Notes: generated from the sequence alone by a model not told the origin. A DNA stretch of 64,000 nt from Corella eumyota (GCA_963082875.1 OY720097.1:6704501-6768500), one strand, 5' to 3'. Positions 38,401-56,200 are shown, numbered from the stretch's first letter. Numbers and translations are program-made.

Positions 38401-39612
38401 CCTAATATAAGATTGATAGTTAATTAAAATATTAACGTTTATTCCTTAACACTAATTTTTGGGCCTGTCTTAAATACATGACGCGAAAGCAGCTTTTCAA
38501 GCTTAATAGAGCATTACCTTTTTCAAACTTTTTCAAAAAACTGGGTTTTTTTCTGACGTGTTGCTTACTAAACATTAGTTGGTATATTTAAAGCAACTGT
38601 GAATTTGAACCGTGAAGTCAAAGAACTCACGGAGTGTTGATTATTTAACTGTAACGTACTTTACGACCTAACTTTGCTTAAAGGCGGAATTTTTATGTCA
38701 ATATATCAATATTTGTAATTCTTAATTCATTTTAAACAACAATCAAATCTGATTAAGCCTGTCCCTTTTTTACGTAGTAACCATATTATAATCTACAATT
38801 GCGGTATATTGTTTAATTAATCACCAACCTATTTTAAACAATGTTCAGCTTCACCGCATAGGTTTGTGATTACAATAGATCTTTTCTGTCTTTTCAGTCT
38901 TATCTGCGTTGTTGCGTGGCAAAGAAAGCAATTATACTGTAGACGTTTCATCAAGGCTTATATCATGATATGCATTATTAATTGAACTGTCTTAACTTTA
39001 GGCTTATCAGTCAATGCAGTTTGCCATTAATGCATCGTATTTCTTGAACGAAAAAAAGCCAGTTTTTGTATTGCCTGTTGTCAATCGCGTTTTTGTTAAG
39101 CTATTAATGTGGGCATGCAAACGATGTCTTTCTTCTACTTGGGAGTATGTATTTCAGGTCAATGCGGTCAAATCTGCATAAAATGGTTTAAGAAATACTT
39201 CTTCCTACTTACATTGTAAGAAAAACAGCAATTTTTTTTTTAATTTTTATTAGTCACGTACCATTTGATACGAAAAGAGTTGTTTTTTATTAAAACTCGA
39301 TAGTTATTATATAAAAACGAGCATAAGACATCACTTAAAAATAAAATTTGTTTTAAACCAATCAACGACAAATACTTTTTAATATAATTTGTTGTAAATT
39401 AAAATACTTTGAATTAGTTGCCCTCATATTGTGCCAAGTTATTAATATCTAATTTGATAGTAAGTTGTGTTTTGTCTTTTTTCCTATTTTGAAGTAATTT
39501 CAATAGAAATTTAAATAAATAAAATGTTTAGAGGTATTTTTCCATCACTATTTCGTTTTTCTTCATAAGCACAACTTATTCTTTAAATACCAACAAAATG
39601 TTGTTGTTCTTT
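35482..39612. other. Gene-free interval between SYT7 and KCNQ1
   Basis: Four kb of AT-rich DNA upstream of SYT7 and downstream of KCNQ1. The few open frames lack splice sites and family similarity. It presumably holds the SYT7 promoter and the KCNQ1 3' UTR. I see no transposon, RNA gene or tandem repeat. Confidence 0.5.
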
Positions 39613-44265
<4,653 letters not shown>

Positions 44266-46434
44266 CGTTAAGGTGTGGCATTAACTATAAATTAATCAAG
44301 TTAAATAAATTACAATTTACCAATAAGATAACTTGTTGCAACTACCTGGTTTGACATCTTTAACTTTATAACCAAATTTATAACTTTTCTGCGCAATTTA
44401 CTTAACATTTCTAAAAGTAGGCTAAATGCAATTCATAGTTTTGTCATTTAAGTACAGTCTCTGGTGAATATCCATTACATTGTGACAGTTTGAACTGTGA
44501 TATACATTAGTTTACACGACCAGTCCTATTTTATTATCGTAATTTTTAAAACTTTTTTGGGGGTATATGCCAAAGGCTTATCGAGTGCTGACAAATCGAT
44601 ATAACATAAACCCATCTAAAGTTTTATAAAATTTTTAACTTTACTAATATTTATAGAAAATGTATTTATAAATATATACCGGATCAAATGATATATTTCT
44701 GTTCGGTGAATGATGACTTGTTTGTCTTTGAATTCCCGGTCTAACATCTGCAATCATTTCTGAAAATTAAACTTTCAAAACTACAAAATTTTGATACTTA
44801 AAAACCTTGCTGTAAACGGTAGTTAAAGTAGTAATTGAGAAAAAAATTGGGGTTTAGATACGATGTTATTATAATTCCACCATTATTAATAGTTTAAATA
44901 TTTAAATAAAATAAACTAACTTTATTAATACAAAATAAACCTATATTTTTGTATTAAAATATTTGCCTATTGTCTACACCCATCTACGTTCATTTAACTT
45001 TTATTTGATGAAAAAGTTATCGACGTGCATTACTTGACTAAATTGCAATCTGATTACCGTTTTAATTGGTTTATTAAAGTTAAGGAACGACAGCTCGTTC
45101 TTTTCGCTAAACCGTCACTTTTCGATTCCCATGTGGAAAGGGATTTTAATAAAACTGGATAAGCTTTTATCGCACCTTTATCTAAATATTTATTGAAATA
45201 ATGTAATCGATATTAAGAGATCTTCTCTGTGCGAGGCCTAAAATTCCCAAGCGCAACAAAAGTAATTGATGCATCATGCCGTCGTGTTATTATGAAAATC
45301 TCGCGGCCGTACAAAAGCCCTCTCGCTAAGAAAAAGTGCAAATATTAGAATATATACTTTAATAAGACATCACTTTGTTCGTTGTTTACAGAAACGTATT
45401 TTTCACAAAAATAATGTTATTTAAATATAAATCGGGGCAATCGAAATATCTTTAATTATTAATGAAATGCCAGATGGCTCGTTTATCTAAATAGCGGTGG
45501 ATTATTATTTCATTAAACCATTTAAAAACCTGTGAACGTATTATTTTGGCATGGCATCTTAAAACTGTAAATATAAACAAGATAAACCAGTTCGGATTGC
45601 TTTACCCAATCTCAAACTACTTTAATTGGTTGACAAGTATATTAAAAATATGTCAACCTATTTTGCTAACATAAGCTTTATTAATCATTTTTATAAACAA
45701 GTAAACATTTTTGTAAAAAATTTTATAAAAAAAAATTAAAGTATGAACACCAAAAAATTGTTATTTTTGTATTACTAGCAATATAACCAAAAAAATTTTA
45801 CGTTAAAATAATCTTGAAAAATTTTACGATGTGAAATTATAAGTTTCGTTTAAACGTTAACAGAAGATTGCTTAAATGAATTTCGATTATGAATTTGTGG
45901 CCTGCCCGAGAATGATTTGGAGTTTTTTCCAAGCAATATGTCAGGGGTCAATTGGGTCTTTAGATTACCCTGCTTTGCAGCATATCTACCCCGACAACCT
46001 AAGTTGACAAAATGTTAAAATATGTTAAATATTATTGAATTAATAACCTGATCAAATGGCCCAGCCTTTATTATATTAAGTACAACTTACCGTTATTTTC
46101 TAACAGAGAAATTCATTTTATAATGTGTTTAATTTATGTTTAATAAAACTATTAAAAATGAAAATATTTTTAACCTGTTAAGCGGCTTGCTGTATAAGTT
46201 CCGTAAACTCCAGTCATCATTGACTTTAACCTTCCAGGAGAGATGTTCGAGATGTGCAAGTCTTTCCAAAGCTCAGAAAAGTTTTTGTGTTGTGCCTTTG
46301 ATAAATTCCTGTTTGTATATAAAAGGCACGCTCAACTTTCACATAAATCGTTCAGTTTAACAGCTTTTTAAATTTATCAACTTAAAATTGTTATATATAG
46401 CTTCTAAGTTGAAAACTTTAAAATAAAGTTTTTT
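44266..46434. promoter_or_regulatory. Intergenic region upstream of KCNQ1
   Basis: Should hold the KCNQ1 promoter and the 3' UTR of the EF-hand gene. The part at 45040-45320 is less AT-rich, with several GATA-type motifs (CTTATC, TTATCGC) and CCATGTGG. A TATA-box-like TATATAAAAG lies on the plus strand at 46316-46325. No supported coding exon other than the candidate at 44680-44757. Confidence 0.35.
44680..44757 (-). CDS. Possible alternative first exon of KCNQ1 (or separate leader exon)
   Basis: An ATG at 44757 opens 26 codons (MIADVRPGIQRQTSHH...) ending at a GTATAT donor. It would end in phase 0, whereas the KCNQ1 exon at 43675 needs phase 2. It therefore cannot join that exon directly in frame. 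It may be a 5' UTR exon, may join an unseen exon, or may be chance. Confidence 0.25.
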
Positions 46435-48426
46435 TTAATTTAAAGCAAACCAATAGTAGTCTTCCTTTACTGCATCTGTTTTCTTTCTGATTTGTTGGAC
46501 GTTCTCAAAGTTTTTTGGTTCTTTAATTTCTATTCGTGGAAGTCGTACTCCATACGCAGATATCTGTCTTGTACTCCAACCAGGTTGCTTGGTTGAATTT
46601 GGCGGAACTTTGCTGCGAACTGAAAACATAAAATTAAAATTTTTACATGTACTTCCTTAAAATATATATAACAGTTCAGTTTATAAACATGAATATTATT
46701 TTAATTTGTGTTTTTTAGTAAAGTGTAGTATAACCTATTATAGTATACATAAGGGTAACTATTAAATGTAAATCTTAATAACCTGTTGGTGTTAATATCA
46801 GTTGTATTGGATGTGCATAAGGACTGTTCTTTTTCTTTTCATCCCCTTCGTTTTGGGCTAACAGTTTAATTGTTTCTATCTGATTAAATATTTCTTTTTC
46901 TGTTAGACCCAAAGAACGAGCTCCTAAAAATAAACCAATATATAATGAAACTTGATTAATCAGTTTGATTTTATTTGATATAGCTATGAATACTAGGTTT
47001 AAAACAGCATAAGAATTATAACATAAATCAACCAACCCGAAAAATTTTAACATAAATCAACCAACTTGATCAACCCGAAAACATTATCGGATTTTAACAT
47101 AAAAGACTTTGTAATAACGTTACATATTTTAATATTATAAAATTGCTCTAATATATATAAATAAAGTTAAGGCAAAAATATTAAGTTAGTATACCGTCTG
47201 CATAATGATGAACAACGTGAGCTGCATGCATTAAAGTATGGTTTTTCGTCGCGGCTTTTCTAAGTTTTCTGGTGTAGTAGTTGACTATTTCCATTCTTAT
47301 ACTTTCTTCAAGAACGCTCTTCTTGATAAATTTTGACATAACCTACCCAAACATGTAATACATATTTAAAATAATCTTCAAGGGTAAGATTAGATAAGAA
47401 TTTGTTCTTTTAAACCTCCTAATATAACATCTCATAGTATAATATTTAAAATCAATGAACGATGAAATGAATTAAATTTATACCTGATACATTAAAACAT
47501 CTTTGTCGTCCGGTTTACTTGGCGTATTGGATCCTCCACCGATCAGTGACATGAAAATATCTTCATTTGTCATAAAATTTAAATATTCTTCAAAGTCCAT
47601 CTCTCCGTTGCCATTTTCGTCCTAAAGGTTTAAAAGGCAGTAATTTTTTTATTTAAAATTTTTTTTTGTCTCGAGATGGCGGAAGAGATTTTTTGTTGAA
47701 ATTTTACAACTTTTAAATGCAAACTTGTTTTGTTGAAATGTTACAACTTTTAAAGGCAATTTATGCCGTTTTTAGTTTTATGAACATTTTTTATAAAAAT
47801 GTATGTTGGTCTATAATTACTTGAGCAACAATAAGATCGTAGACAACATCTTCCTGAACTTCGACTCCAACTCTTCGCAACGTTTCCACAAATTCCTCGC
47901 TGCTTATTCTACCATTACGTTTATGGTCAAATACCTGTATATTTATTTACAATTGATATATTGCAAATATTACGGTATTTCAATTTTGATAAATAAAGTG
48001 GATATTTTAGTAGTAAAATAGTTTTGTTGTTATTACTTCAAAAGCTTTAAAAAATGCAGTTTGTTGTTTTTTAGTTAACTTTTTGCTTGATAGTGTAAGG
48101 CGGAAAGGATCGATTTCCATTCGTGGTTTTGTGTCATCATGATTTTCATTTTGTAGTTCTCCGATATCGGGGAAACTAACGTCTCTGTAATAAAAGAAAT
48201 AAAATAAAAAAATTTAAATTTAAGGGTACTTAACAAGTTATATTATATAACTAAGTAAGTAACTATTTTGTTTATGGTCGCTAAAATAGTAGCCATTACA
48301 TTAGTTTTATCAATGTGTTTCTAGTTTAACTTACTTTGATGTTGAAACATCTACAGAATACTGCCTACATATTGATTTTTGGTGCTTCACACGTTTACCC
48401 GATGTTTGCTTTGTCGATTCGGTCAT
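46435..48426 (-). CDS. Two-EF-hand calcium-binding protein, uncharacterised
   Basis: Exons in transcript order: 48426-48335, 48184-48037, 47934-47821, 47621-47484, 47342-47195, 46923-46783, 46619-46435. They join in phase to 321 residues. Two EF-hand loops sit near residues 88-99 and 124-135. The first is DHKRNGRISSEE; the second is DENGNGEMDFEE, a fully canonical loop with Asp, Asn, Asn, Asp and Glu at the Ca positions. Each is flanked by helices as in calmodulin or troponin C. Introns cut just before or at the loops, as in many calmodulin-like genes. The C-terminal half (about 180 residues) is charged and helical, with KKSVLEESIRMEIVNYYTRK and a final KTDAVKEDYYWFALN. I do not recognise a named family. 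It is divergent from the gene starting at 49324. Confidence 0.82.
46995..47085. repeat. Local duplication in an EF-hand gene intron
   Basis: AACATAAATCAACCAAC followed by CCGAAAA occurs twice within about 50 bp. Confidence 0.6.
47692..47760. repeat. Tandem duplication in an EF-hand gene intron
   Basis: Two adjacent near-copies containing GTTGAAATTTTACAACTTTT, with units of about 35 bp. Confidence 0.6.
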
Positions 48427-49323
48427 GATTTTAGAAGGGTATTTTTTGTATATTTTTACAACATTTTTTGGTTTATTTTTTTAACCCATACTATCAGAAA
48501 AAAATAGGTAATTGTAAATTCCTGGAAAGTGTGATGTAATAATCTGTATTTTGATGACATATTAGAAATATTAATATTTTAAAAATCATTTTAATACAAT
48601 AATAATTTTGTGAATTAAAATAATTTTATTAATTTAATTAAACTGTCGTTGATCCTTATAGTGGTCCATTATTACTTACTTTATTTGTGGCATCAGCGCA
48701 TTTAAGTCACGATACTCCCGCGATTGTAGTAACATAAGGTTTGTTTACCTTTTTGTTCATTCAATAATGTTAGTGATTGTCGGTATGCGTTTCCGTCCAT
48801 CAATATGCGTTAACCTGCATCTACACTTTTACAGTTTCAAATATAGCTGCTGTATTAAATGATTGTTTTAAATAGTTTATTAAATTTGTTAAATTGGACT
48901 TTTAAAAGTTAAATCTATGGCAATTTGAGGCTGTTCTGTTGGAATCAAAAAGCAAGCGAGCTGTCATCCATTTATTACTGGTCAGTCAAGTAACTAAATA
49001 TTGCAGAGCAGAACTGGTCTTATTGTCTTGTCAGCTGTTGTTTAAAATCATATTTTTAAACTTGTGTAAGTATTTACTTAATTGTATAATGTATTTTAAC
49101 CTAAAAATCAAATTTTAAAATCTTTCTGTTAGACCTTTTTTATTTGAATTTTGAATGTAAGGGCAACATCAAAAATTTAAAGTATATATATATATATTTG
49201 AAAAAAACTTGGTTTTCATTTAGTTTAGCTTTTATTTTAAACCTAATTTAGATATAAACAAATGGGTATTTGTTATTATTTAAATTAAAAAACAAGTTTT
49301 TAGGTGATTATCATTCTTACGAT
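48427..49323. promoter_or_regulatory. Divergent promoter region
   Basis: About 0.9 kb separate the start codon of the EF-hand gene (minus) from the first candidate start exon of the next gene (plus). Both promoters would lie here. No clear TATA box or coding exon is seen. Confidence 0.4.
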
Positions 49324-49361
49324 ATGGTTCTGGAAATGCAAGGATTTGAATATACGATGAG
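49324..49361 (+). CDS. Candidate alternative first exon a
   Basis: An ATG opens MVLEMQGFEYTM and runs to a good donor (GAG|GTGAGC), ending in phase 2. That phase fits the shared acceptor at 57392, as do the exons at 50781, 52680 and 56261. An acceptor-like TTTTTAG lies 20 bp upstream, so it could also be an internal exon. Confidence 0.35.
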
Positions 49362-50780
49362 GTGAGCTTCTATTTTTAAAGTTATTTAAAGATGTTATAT
49401 AAATAAAATATAGGTTTATGTGAATAAACTGTCTGTTTTATGTCGAAGCATTTAAATGTCAATGAATGTAGAAATAAGGTAAGTTTGATATAATGGATTA
49501 ACAATTGTACAGCAAATTCATATAATTTACAACTCTAGTTTGAAAGTTTACCCCCAAATGTTTCAATGTTAAGTAATTCGTGGTATTTCTATAAACTGTA
49601 CAAGATAGTTTAGTAACTAAGATAAGGGGAACTCGATATCTTATGATTTCTAGTAAAAAGCTTCGGCACTAACAAAGTTATAACAATTGTGGCTTTTTAC
49701 ATCTGTCATTTAATTTTGTTAACTTTGCTTGTTTCTCCTTGTAATATAAGGGTTGTGGTAAGGTTTTAGATTTAAAATAATGCTGTTCTTTGTTGGCGTA
49801 TATTTCTAATGTGTATCAGAACAGTAATAATTTTAATTAAAAAACTGAATTTGTGTTGTTTAATGTTTTTTTAATACACTTTTACTAAATATGAAATTGA
49901 CCCATTTTAAATTTGCTTTAGTGAATTAACTTGCTTGCCTAATAAGATGGGTATACCAGTTTTTAAGCATAACAATTTACTAAGTTTTGTTTATAAAAAG
50001 CTTATAACGTAAGTAGAGTCCAAAGGTCAAACAAAGCAGTAAAGTCTTTATGTAGTTTTGTTCAATAGAAACAAAAAGTAATCTAATACCACAATATTAA
50101 CAAAGCAAAATCAGTCTTAATGGCTAATGTATAATTTTTTTTTTAATTCTTTTGATTTTTTAATAATTTATAACAGATTTATTAACTGTGATTAATATAG
50201 TAAATAACTTTTTGATAATTTAGACTAAAATAGGAAAAAGCAAAAAAATTGAACCATATCATTATTTTAAAATAGATTAATAATACATAGGTGTTTATAT
50301 TTTATATTTTTTCAAAAGTGTTGTACTATTTTTACGTTGTTGTTAGGACCTTTTATCTGATATTTAAAAAACGGATATGCAAGGTGTTATAAATAAAAGT
50401 GATGTTTTTTGAATAACGATTTTAGTGAATCCATTAATAATCAATTTATGTTGATGTGGGCTCAGTAAAAGTAAGCAGTGAATGTTATTATCCATTATTT
50501 GTATACACAACTCTGTTTTACTGTAATCAATCGTGTTGTGCGATTCGCTGACGCATAAAAAAACTCACGCCACCATCATACCATTTGTGATTTCGAGAGA
50601 GGGAGAATAAAAGAGAAAAAGTTAGGAATGCCGGTCGCCTTTCTTTGCTTATCCTGTTACGCATTCTCTCGCTTCACCTTAAATTTCTCACCCAATGGTA
50701 AAATCTTAACAATGGCGAATTGATGGAAAACAATTGCCAACTATTTAAAAGTTACGATCTGTGAAAAAGAGAAGTTAAAT

Positions 50781-50887
50781 ATGCCTTCAACTCCAGCAGC
50801 CAAAATTCATCTAGCTATTGCTAGAGCACTGGATAACCTACAAAGTCGTCTAAGCGAGTTATCAGAATCCAGCAAGGACCTGAAACG
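50781..50887 (+). CDS. Candidate alternative first exon b
   Basis: The ATG is preceded by a GC-richer, purine-rich promoter-like region (50560-50700) with AATAAAAG. It encodes MPSTPAAKIHLAIARALDNL and a further helical stretch ending SSKDLK, amphipathic in pattern. The donor is CG|GTATTG, phase 2. Joined to 57392 it continues R-PELPEPSS. Confidence 0.5.
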
Positions 50888-51961
50888 GTATTGTTTACTA
50901 GTTGTTAAGTTAATTATTAGCATTTATCGTTCGTGTCCAATTTTAGCTTTTGTTGTTTATCCCCATGTGCGTAGTTTCAAGTTATTTACCAAGTACACAA
51001 AGAGTCGCCGTCGCAAAGTCTTTTGTAGGTGTGTCTTATATTGACGTCTTTTAGTGGTCACAAGATTTTGAAACATAACTAATTTTAAGTTAAAAAAAGT
51101 TTAGGAAAACAACTAAAATTTAACAAGAGCCATTGTAGTAGCTAGGCAATAAAATAAATTTCCAAAGTTGTGGTTAAAGTTTCCTAGTTCAGTAACTCTT
51201 TGTGTTTTAATTTTTCAAATAGTTACAAGAGGTTGATTTGCAAATTTGGTTAAAGTAAAATTTTTATTATATTAAAAATACATGTATTATATAAAATACA
51301 GGAACCAAAACAAAGGTTTTAAACGTGCGTATGTTAGAACAATATTTATCAGTCGTTAACTGGTTTTATTGCTTGCTACCTGCCGTAAATAACTAAAAGG
51401 TTGTTTTCACAAACTAGCTTGTTTTTCCCAAATTTTTAATTTCGAGCTGTTGTTTAGAGTTTAAAAAATTTTTTTTTAATGTTTTTTTGGGGTTTTGTTG
51501 ATGGCTTACATTTGTATGCAAGAATGAGCTCTAATTTATTTCAATAAAAATTTTAATGGACTATAAATTACATCAAAAGAGTTGGCAATTTGTTAAATTT
51601 TACCATATATGCCTGGGACTTAAATGGTGATTTTTTTCATTATCTATTTAAGCAACTGTAGGAAAGATTAATCTTGTTTTCTTTCCTGAAAGGAAAAGAA
51701 ACAAATGTGCTTGTATTAAATGTCAAGCCAGCTTTAATTAAAGCTGAGTGCTGGTAGGGATAGATTTAAAAAAAAATTATTTTCCAATAATAGTGAAAGT
51801 AATAATTGTTAGACTAAACCCAACTACTCTTTCGTTGTCTATTAGCTTTATTGATCATTTTCACCGGTATAAGTCATACGTTTGTAGTTAAAACGAAAGC
51901 AATGTGTAGTCGCAATTACTAATCATCCTACTGTGTTTTCTGTTGGTATACAGTCACAGCC

Positions 51962-51992
51962 AATACTGGTAAAATTTTTTTTTTTTTTTTTT
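51962..51992. repeat. Poly-T run
   Basis: An almost uninterrupted T run in the interval between candidate first exons b and c. Confidence 0.9.
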
Positions 51993-52679
51993 GAATTTGT
52001 GTTGCAATAAAGGTGGGAGGAGTGCCAAATATCGAAATTTGTTTCGTTTTTGCCATTGCGCCATTTTTAAAAAAATATATAGATTTTTTTAAACGCGATT
52101 TAAATAACAAAATTACTATCAAATTTGACCAAATATTGGCTTAGTTTCGTTTGGGTATTTTTAAAATTTTTTTGAGCTTTAAGGAGAAAAATTCCGTAAA
52201 CAATATGAAGCACGTGCGTATTTGGAGTCACGCTTCGTAGGTCACGTGATTTTATCTCATGATTCCGAAATAAAAAAGCTAAAAATACTTCATTCCTATT
52301 AAACGTTTTGTTCCATTGTTAAGTGTGGATTTATAGTAAAAGTTGTAAACCGGGTGGAATAAAAGGCCCCGCTGTTCTTTTTTTTTATTTATTCACGTCG
52401 GAGTTTTCGAATGAAGCGGTAAAGTGGGGAATTTTGAAAGCAGGTCGTTATTTTAGGAATATTTTCAAGTTGTATTCTTAGGTTAATGTTAGGCTTTTTG
52501 GTTTATCATTAGTTGACAGGTTTTAAATAGTTAGTTATTTATAACAATTTTTAAGTATTTATCTAATTTGGTTAAGAATATTACTAATTTTAGTTATAAC
52601 ATTTTGTTTTTTCTTTTTTATTTGTGTTCGAAAAAAACAGTTTAAAAATAGAAACTAGTGTATCGTTTAAATTTGGCTG

Positions 52680-53248
52680 ATGGTAGACTGTAACGAATTT
52701 AAAGAAAAACTGACTTTGGAGACACAAAATAATGAAATCAAATTTCTCGATGGAAATCCCCCTATAATTAACGTTTCACCCCCGGTTGATGACGTCACTA
52801 ATTCTAATAATGATCAAAATATGATTTTACAAGCCACCGACAATAAATATGAAAGCGTGGGAATAAGTGAACCATTCGCTGCTGTAACTTCTGTAGTTCA
52901 AAACAATAAATTTCAACTTCCATTTGCCCTGTGCACAACATGCGAGCTCAAAGTTTTCAGGCTTTCGCAATTCGACTTTTCGAACGAGAAAACAATTTTC
53001 GGGGTCGGCAAAAAGTCTCGAAAGTACAACAGCGAGGCTCACATTCTTAAGCTGGTTGTGCGCGAAAAACGAAGGCAAAGAAAATGTAGCCTTTGCGGTG
53101 CCTGCATTCAAATTAACAAAGTTGAATGGAAGAATGGTGTTTACTCTGATTATGATAGAGGGGATAATCAGTTTGTATGTGTAAAAAAGAAGAGGGGACT
53201 ACGTCGAGCTGTTTCTAGTTTATTTAAATCATTGTTAAGCCCCACGTA
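52680..53248 (+). CDS. Candidate alternative first exon c, Cys-containing N-terminal region
   Basis: A 569-bp exon from ATG to donor AC|GTAAGT, phase 2. It encodes about 190 residues: an acidic, disordered first half, then a basic half with paired cysteines (LCTTCELKVF and RKCSLCGACI) that could bind zinc, ending RRAVSSLFKSLLSP. I do not recognise the family. Two CACGTG boxes lie upstream at 52211 and 52243. If the donor is skipped the frame ends within three codons (SPT then stop), so the open frame alone gives almost the same protein. Confidence 0.6.
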
Positions 53249-56200
53249 AGTGTTTTGTTTTGTTGAATTAAAAAAAATATTGAATCAAAATTAGTTTCGA
53301 CTTTATTCAAATCTAATAGAGTCAACTAAATTGATTGTTTTTTTGTTTTTAAATTAGTTATCGTGAGCCTATAGTGCTGTTTTTGGCCTTGTGATTTCTA
53401 ATTATATTTGGCCGATGATTGTAACACGTGATCTGGATTTGGTTACTGATTGATATTTTGGCGGAGAACATTGTTTGCGCTAAAATATTTATTGTCTTGT
53501 GTGCACAACGGTCATGTGCCTATATCATATCCATTTTCATTGGCTTAACTACGAATTTTATGGTCCGATATAGCAACATACACCAGCACAGTGCTGTTTA
53601 CTTTTTGATAGCCTTATATATAATAAATGGTCCGCGTTAAAATTAATTTTAGTAAGCGACGGTAGTTTGAAAAAATTTTTGGATTTTTTAAATTAGTTAT
53701 CATTTTGTAAGAAGGATAATTTAAAGCTGTCTAAGGTAGTGCGATATTTTTATATTCGATTCTTTGGTAAAAATACAGGTGAGTAGGAAAAATTTTTAAT
53801 TTATTTTTAACTGCGCGTTGCTGAACAGCGTGTTGCGTGACAATTTTAACAGTTGTGATAAAGTTATGTAACAAATTTTTATTAACAAAGGTATTTTAAA
53901 TTGTTTTTTTTTTTTTTTCTTCTTAATTGTTTAATTATTTGTGTGGCGCTGAATTCATTAGAAATACTAACGATTAAGTTCCGCAAATAATCGTGTTCAT
54001 TTTCTGACGTTATCATCACGCCATATTTTGTCGTTTTTTTTGTTTGATATCAAATTTTACAAGCTTCCTAAAATAACCAGTATTTCATTTGAGAATTTAT
54101 GTTAAAAAAAATTTCAAGAAATAAAAACTAAATTTTTAACAAGATTTTGTACAATCAGCTTGTTAAAAATTAGTTTTTTTCTTGAAAATTTGTTTTTGAA
54201 ATTTTTTCCAAAGTCCTAAATTAGTAAGAAATTATTTTTATCCTAATTGTAAAGATTTTGCAATCAATTCCAGTTGCAAAAACTTTTTAATAAAACTTTG
54301 TTTTTCGACCATTGAACCTTTTATCCCACGTCTACAAATATTTCAAGGTTTGTTTAATTAGAACCTTATTCTAATTAGTTTAAATTTAAAGCCTATTGGT
54401 TTAGCGCTAAAGCCAACCCAAAAAAACGTAAGCGTTTTGTCAAAATTATGGTTAATGATTTACGTGTATTGTATTACATTGGGACACGGCGTTAATGAAA
54501 TGGTGCTTTTTAATGTGTTTTTTCGTAACCTCAGCCTATTTTTTTGGTTTGACAAAAATTGATTTTATTGATTTTTTTTTTTATTGATTTTATTGAAAGT
54601 ACTTAAACCAAAAATTAAAAAAAAATATATTTTAGATTAAAAAAAAATATATTCGTCCTTTGTCGCTCGACATTGCTAGGCGATTTTGATATCGTAATTA
54701 CAAATGGACTTTGCCACGGTGTGGTGCGACATCAGGTATACCCAATGTTTTCTCTCTGTAGTCACGTGCGCAACAGTTGCCTCGCTCGGCTGAACATGAA
54801 ATCACGTGTCATTTATTGGTGATCGTTCAGCCGTGCGCTCAAGTGCTGTGGTCTGATGTCTGTGTACTGTACTTCAATGTTAAAGGGCTAATTTTTTTAT
54901 TTATATTCGTTAACTATATAGTCTATAATATTGTACTAAGTTAGGTGAATAAAAGTTTTGCGGCATTTATAAACGAATTTGTGATATTTAAAATTCTTGG
55001 TCGCTTATTTTTGTAGGATTAAATTATACGAGTTCCCGTTACGGTAAAAGTATTATGAGTAAGGTGTTATAAAGTCAAGTAATCGTCGCACTAAGCGGTT
55101 AGGCATATAAAAAAATTTAAAAATTGACTTTTTCAGAACAAACTAGCATCTTAAGATAAAGAGAATACCCAAAATACTTGCTTTAGAATTAGTGCCTATC
55201 GTAATAAATAATTCATTGGCTAGCCTATCTTAGTCAAAAGCAATTTGGCTTGCCTTGTTCTATATGGCATTCTGTTGTATGCGAAACGCGTTAAGCTAAA
55301 TACAGTACTAAGCTAGTTTTTGCGGTTATTGCTTTTAAACTATGCCTAAGAAACGAGTTTTAAAGAAGTGTATATGTTAGAGTTAAGCGTATTTGTAAAA
55401 CCACATAAAAAGTCTTGGTTATATATAAAATGTGCTGTTTAACTGAGAAAAAAACGTTACTACTTGCTTAAACTGGAATATGTGCTGTTTTCATAAAGCA
55501 AATTAAGTAACACATTCAGTATGTTTTTAACCGAAAAAATGTAGAATTTATAATATGTTTATCGATAAATCAAAAGTAAATATACGGATACTCGTAGATA
55601 GGTTAACATGTGTAGTTTGGCCTAAACTATTTTACTTAGCCAAGCTTAAGTTTGAATGGGTAAACACAAGCTAACGAAATTACACGGAAATTGTAACATA
55701 ATATCAAATTTAACGCGATAATGTATTTATAAATACATAGCCCGCTTTATTCGCGTTTATTAATACATTATAAAAAACGTTATATTTATAAAGAACTTTG
55801 AAAATGCATATTTTTATATAACTTGAATAGCTTGTAAGTACGTAGGTTTATTATATATATAATGTTATTGTTTATTTAGTATACTCAGCAAGATAGTCGT
55901 TTCAATTAAGTGCATCCATAACAAATCAATACAACTAACGTAATAGGATTTCCACACAGCTTTCAATATTCATTTAGTACAGAGATTAAGATAGAACAAT
56001 AAAACAACTTGTTATTCATTATTAATAAACAAAGCTGAATATGAATATTTAATTAACTCGCAAGCAATAACGTAATGGTGAAAATATAATTGTTGCATTA
56101 GGATAATTGAAAACGGTTAAAAGATAGATTTTTTTATAAAAACAAACGCTTTATATTTTTTTATTAAAGTGGAATGATTTAAAATAAAGGTGGGGAGTAT

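Noticed and set aside
53428-53640. 70-aa plus-strand frame
   Set aside because: No donor in a compatible phase and no recognisable domain; probably chance.
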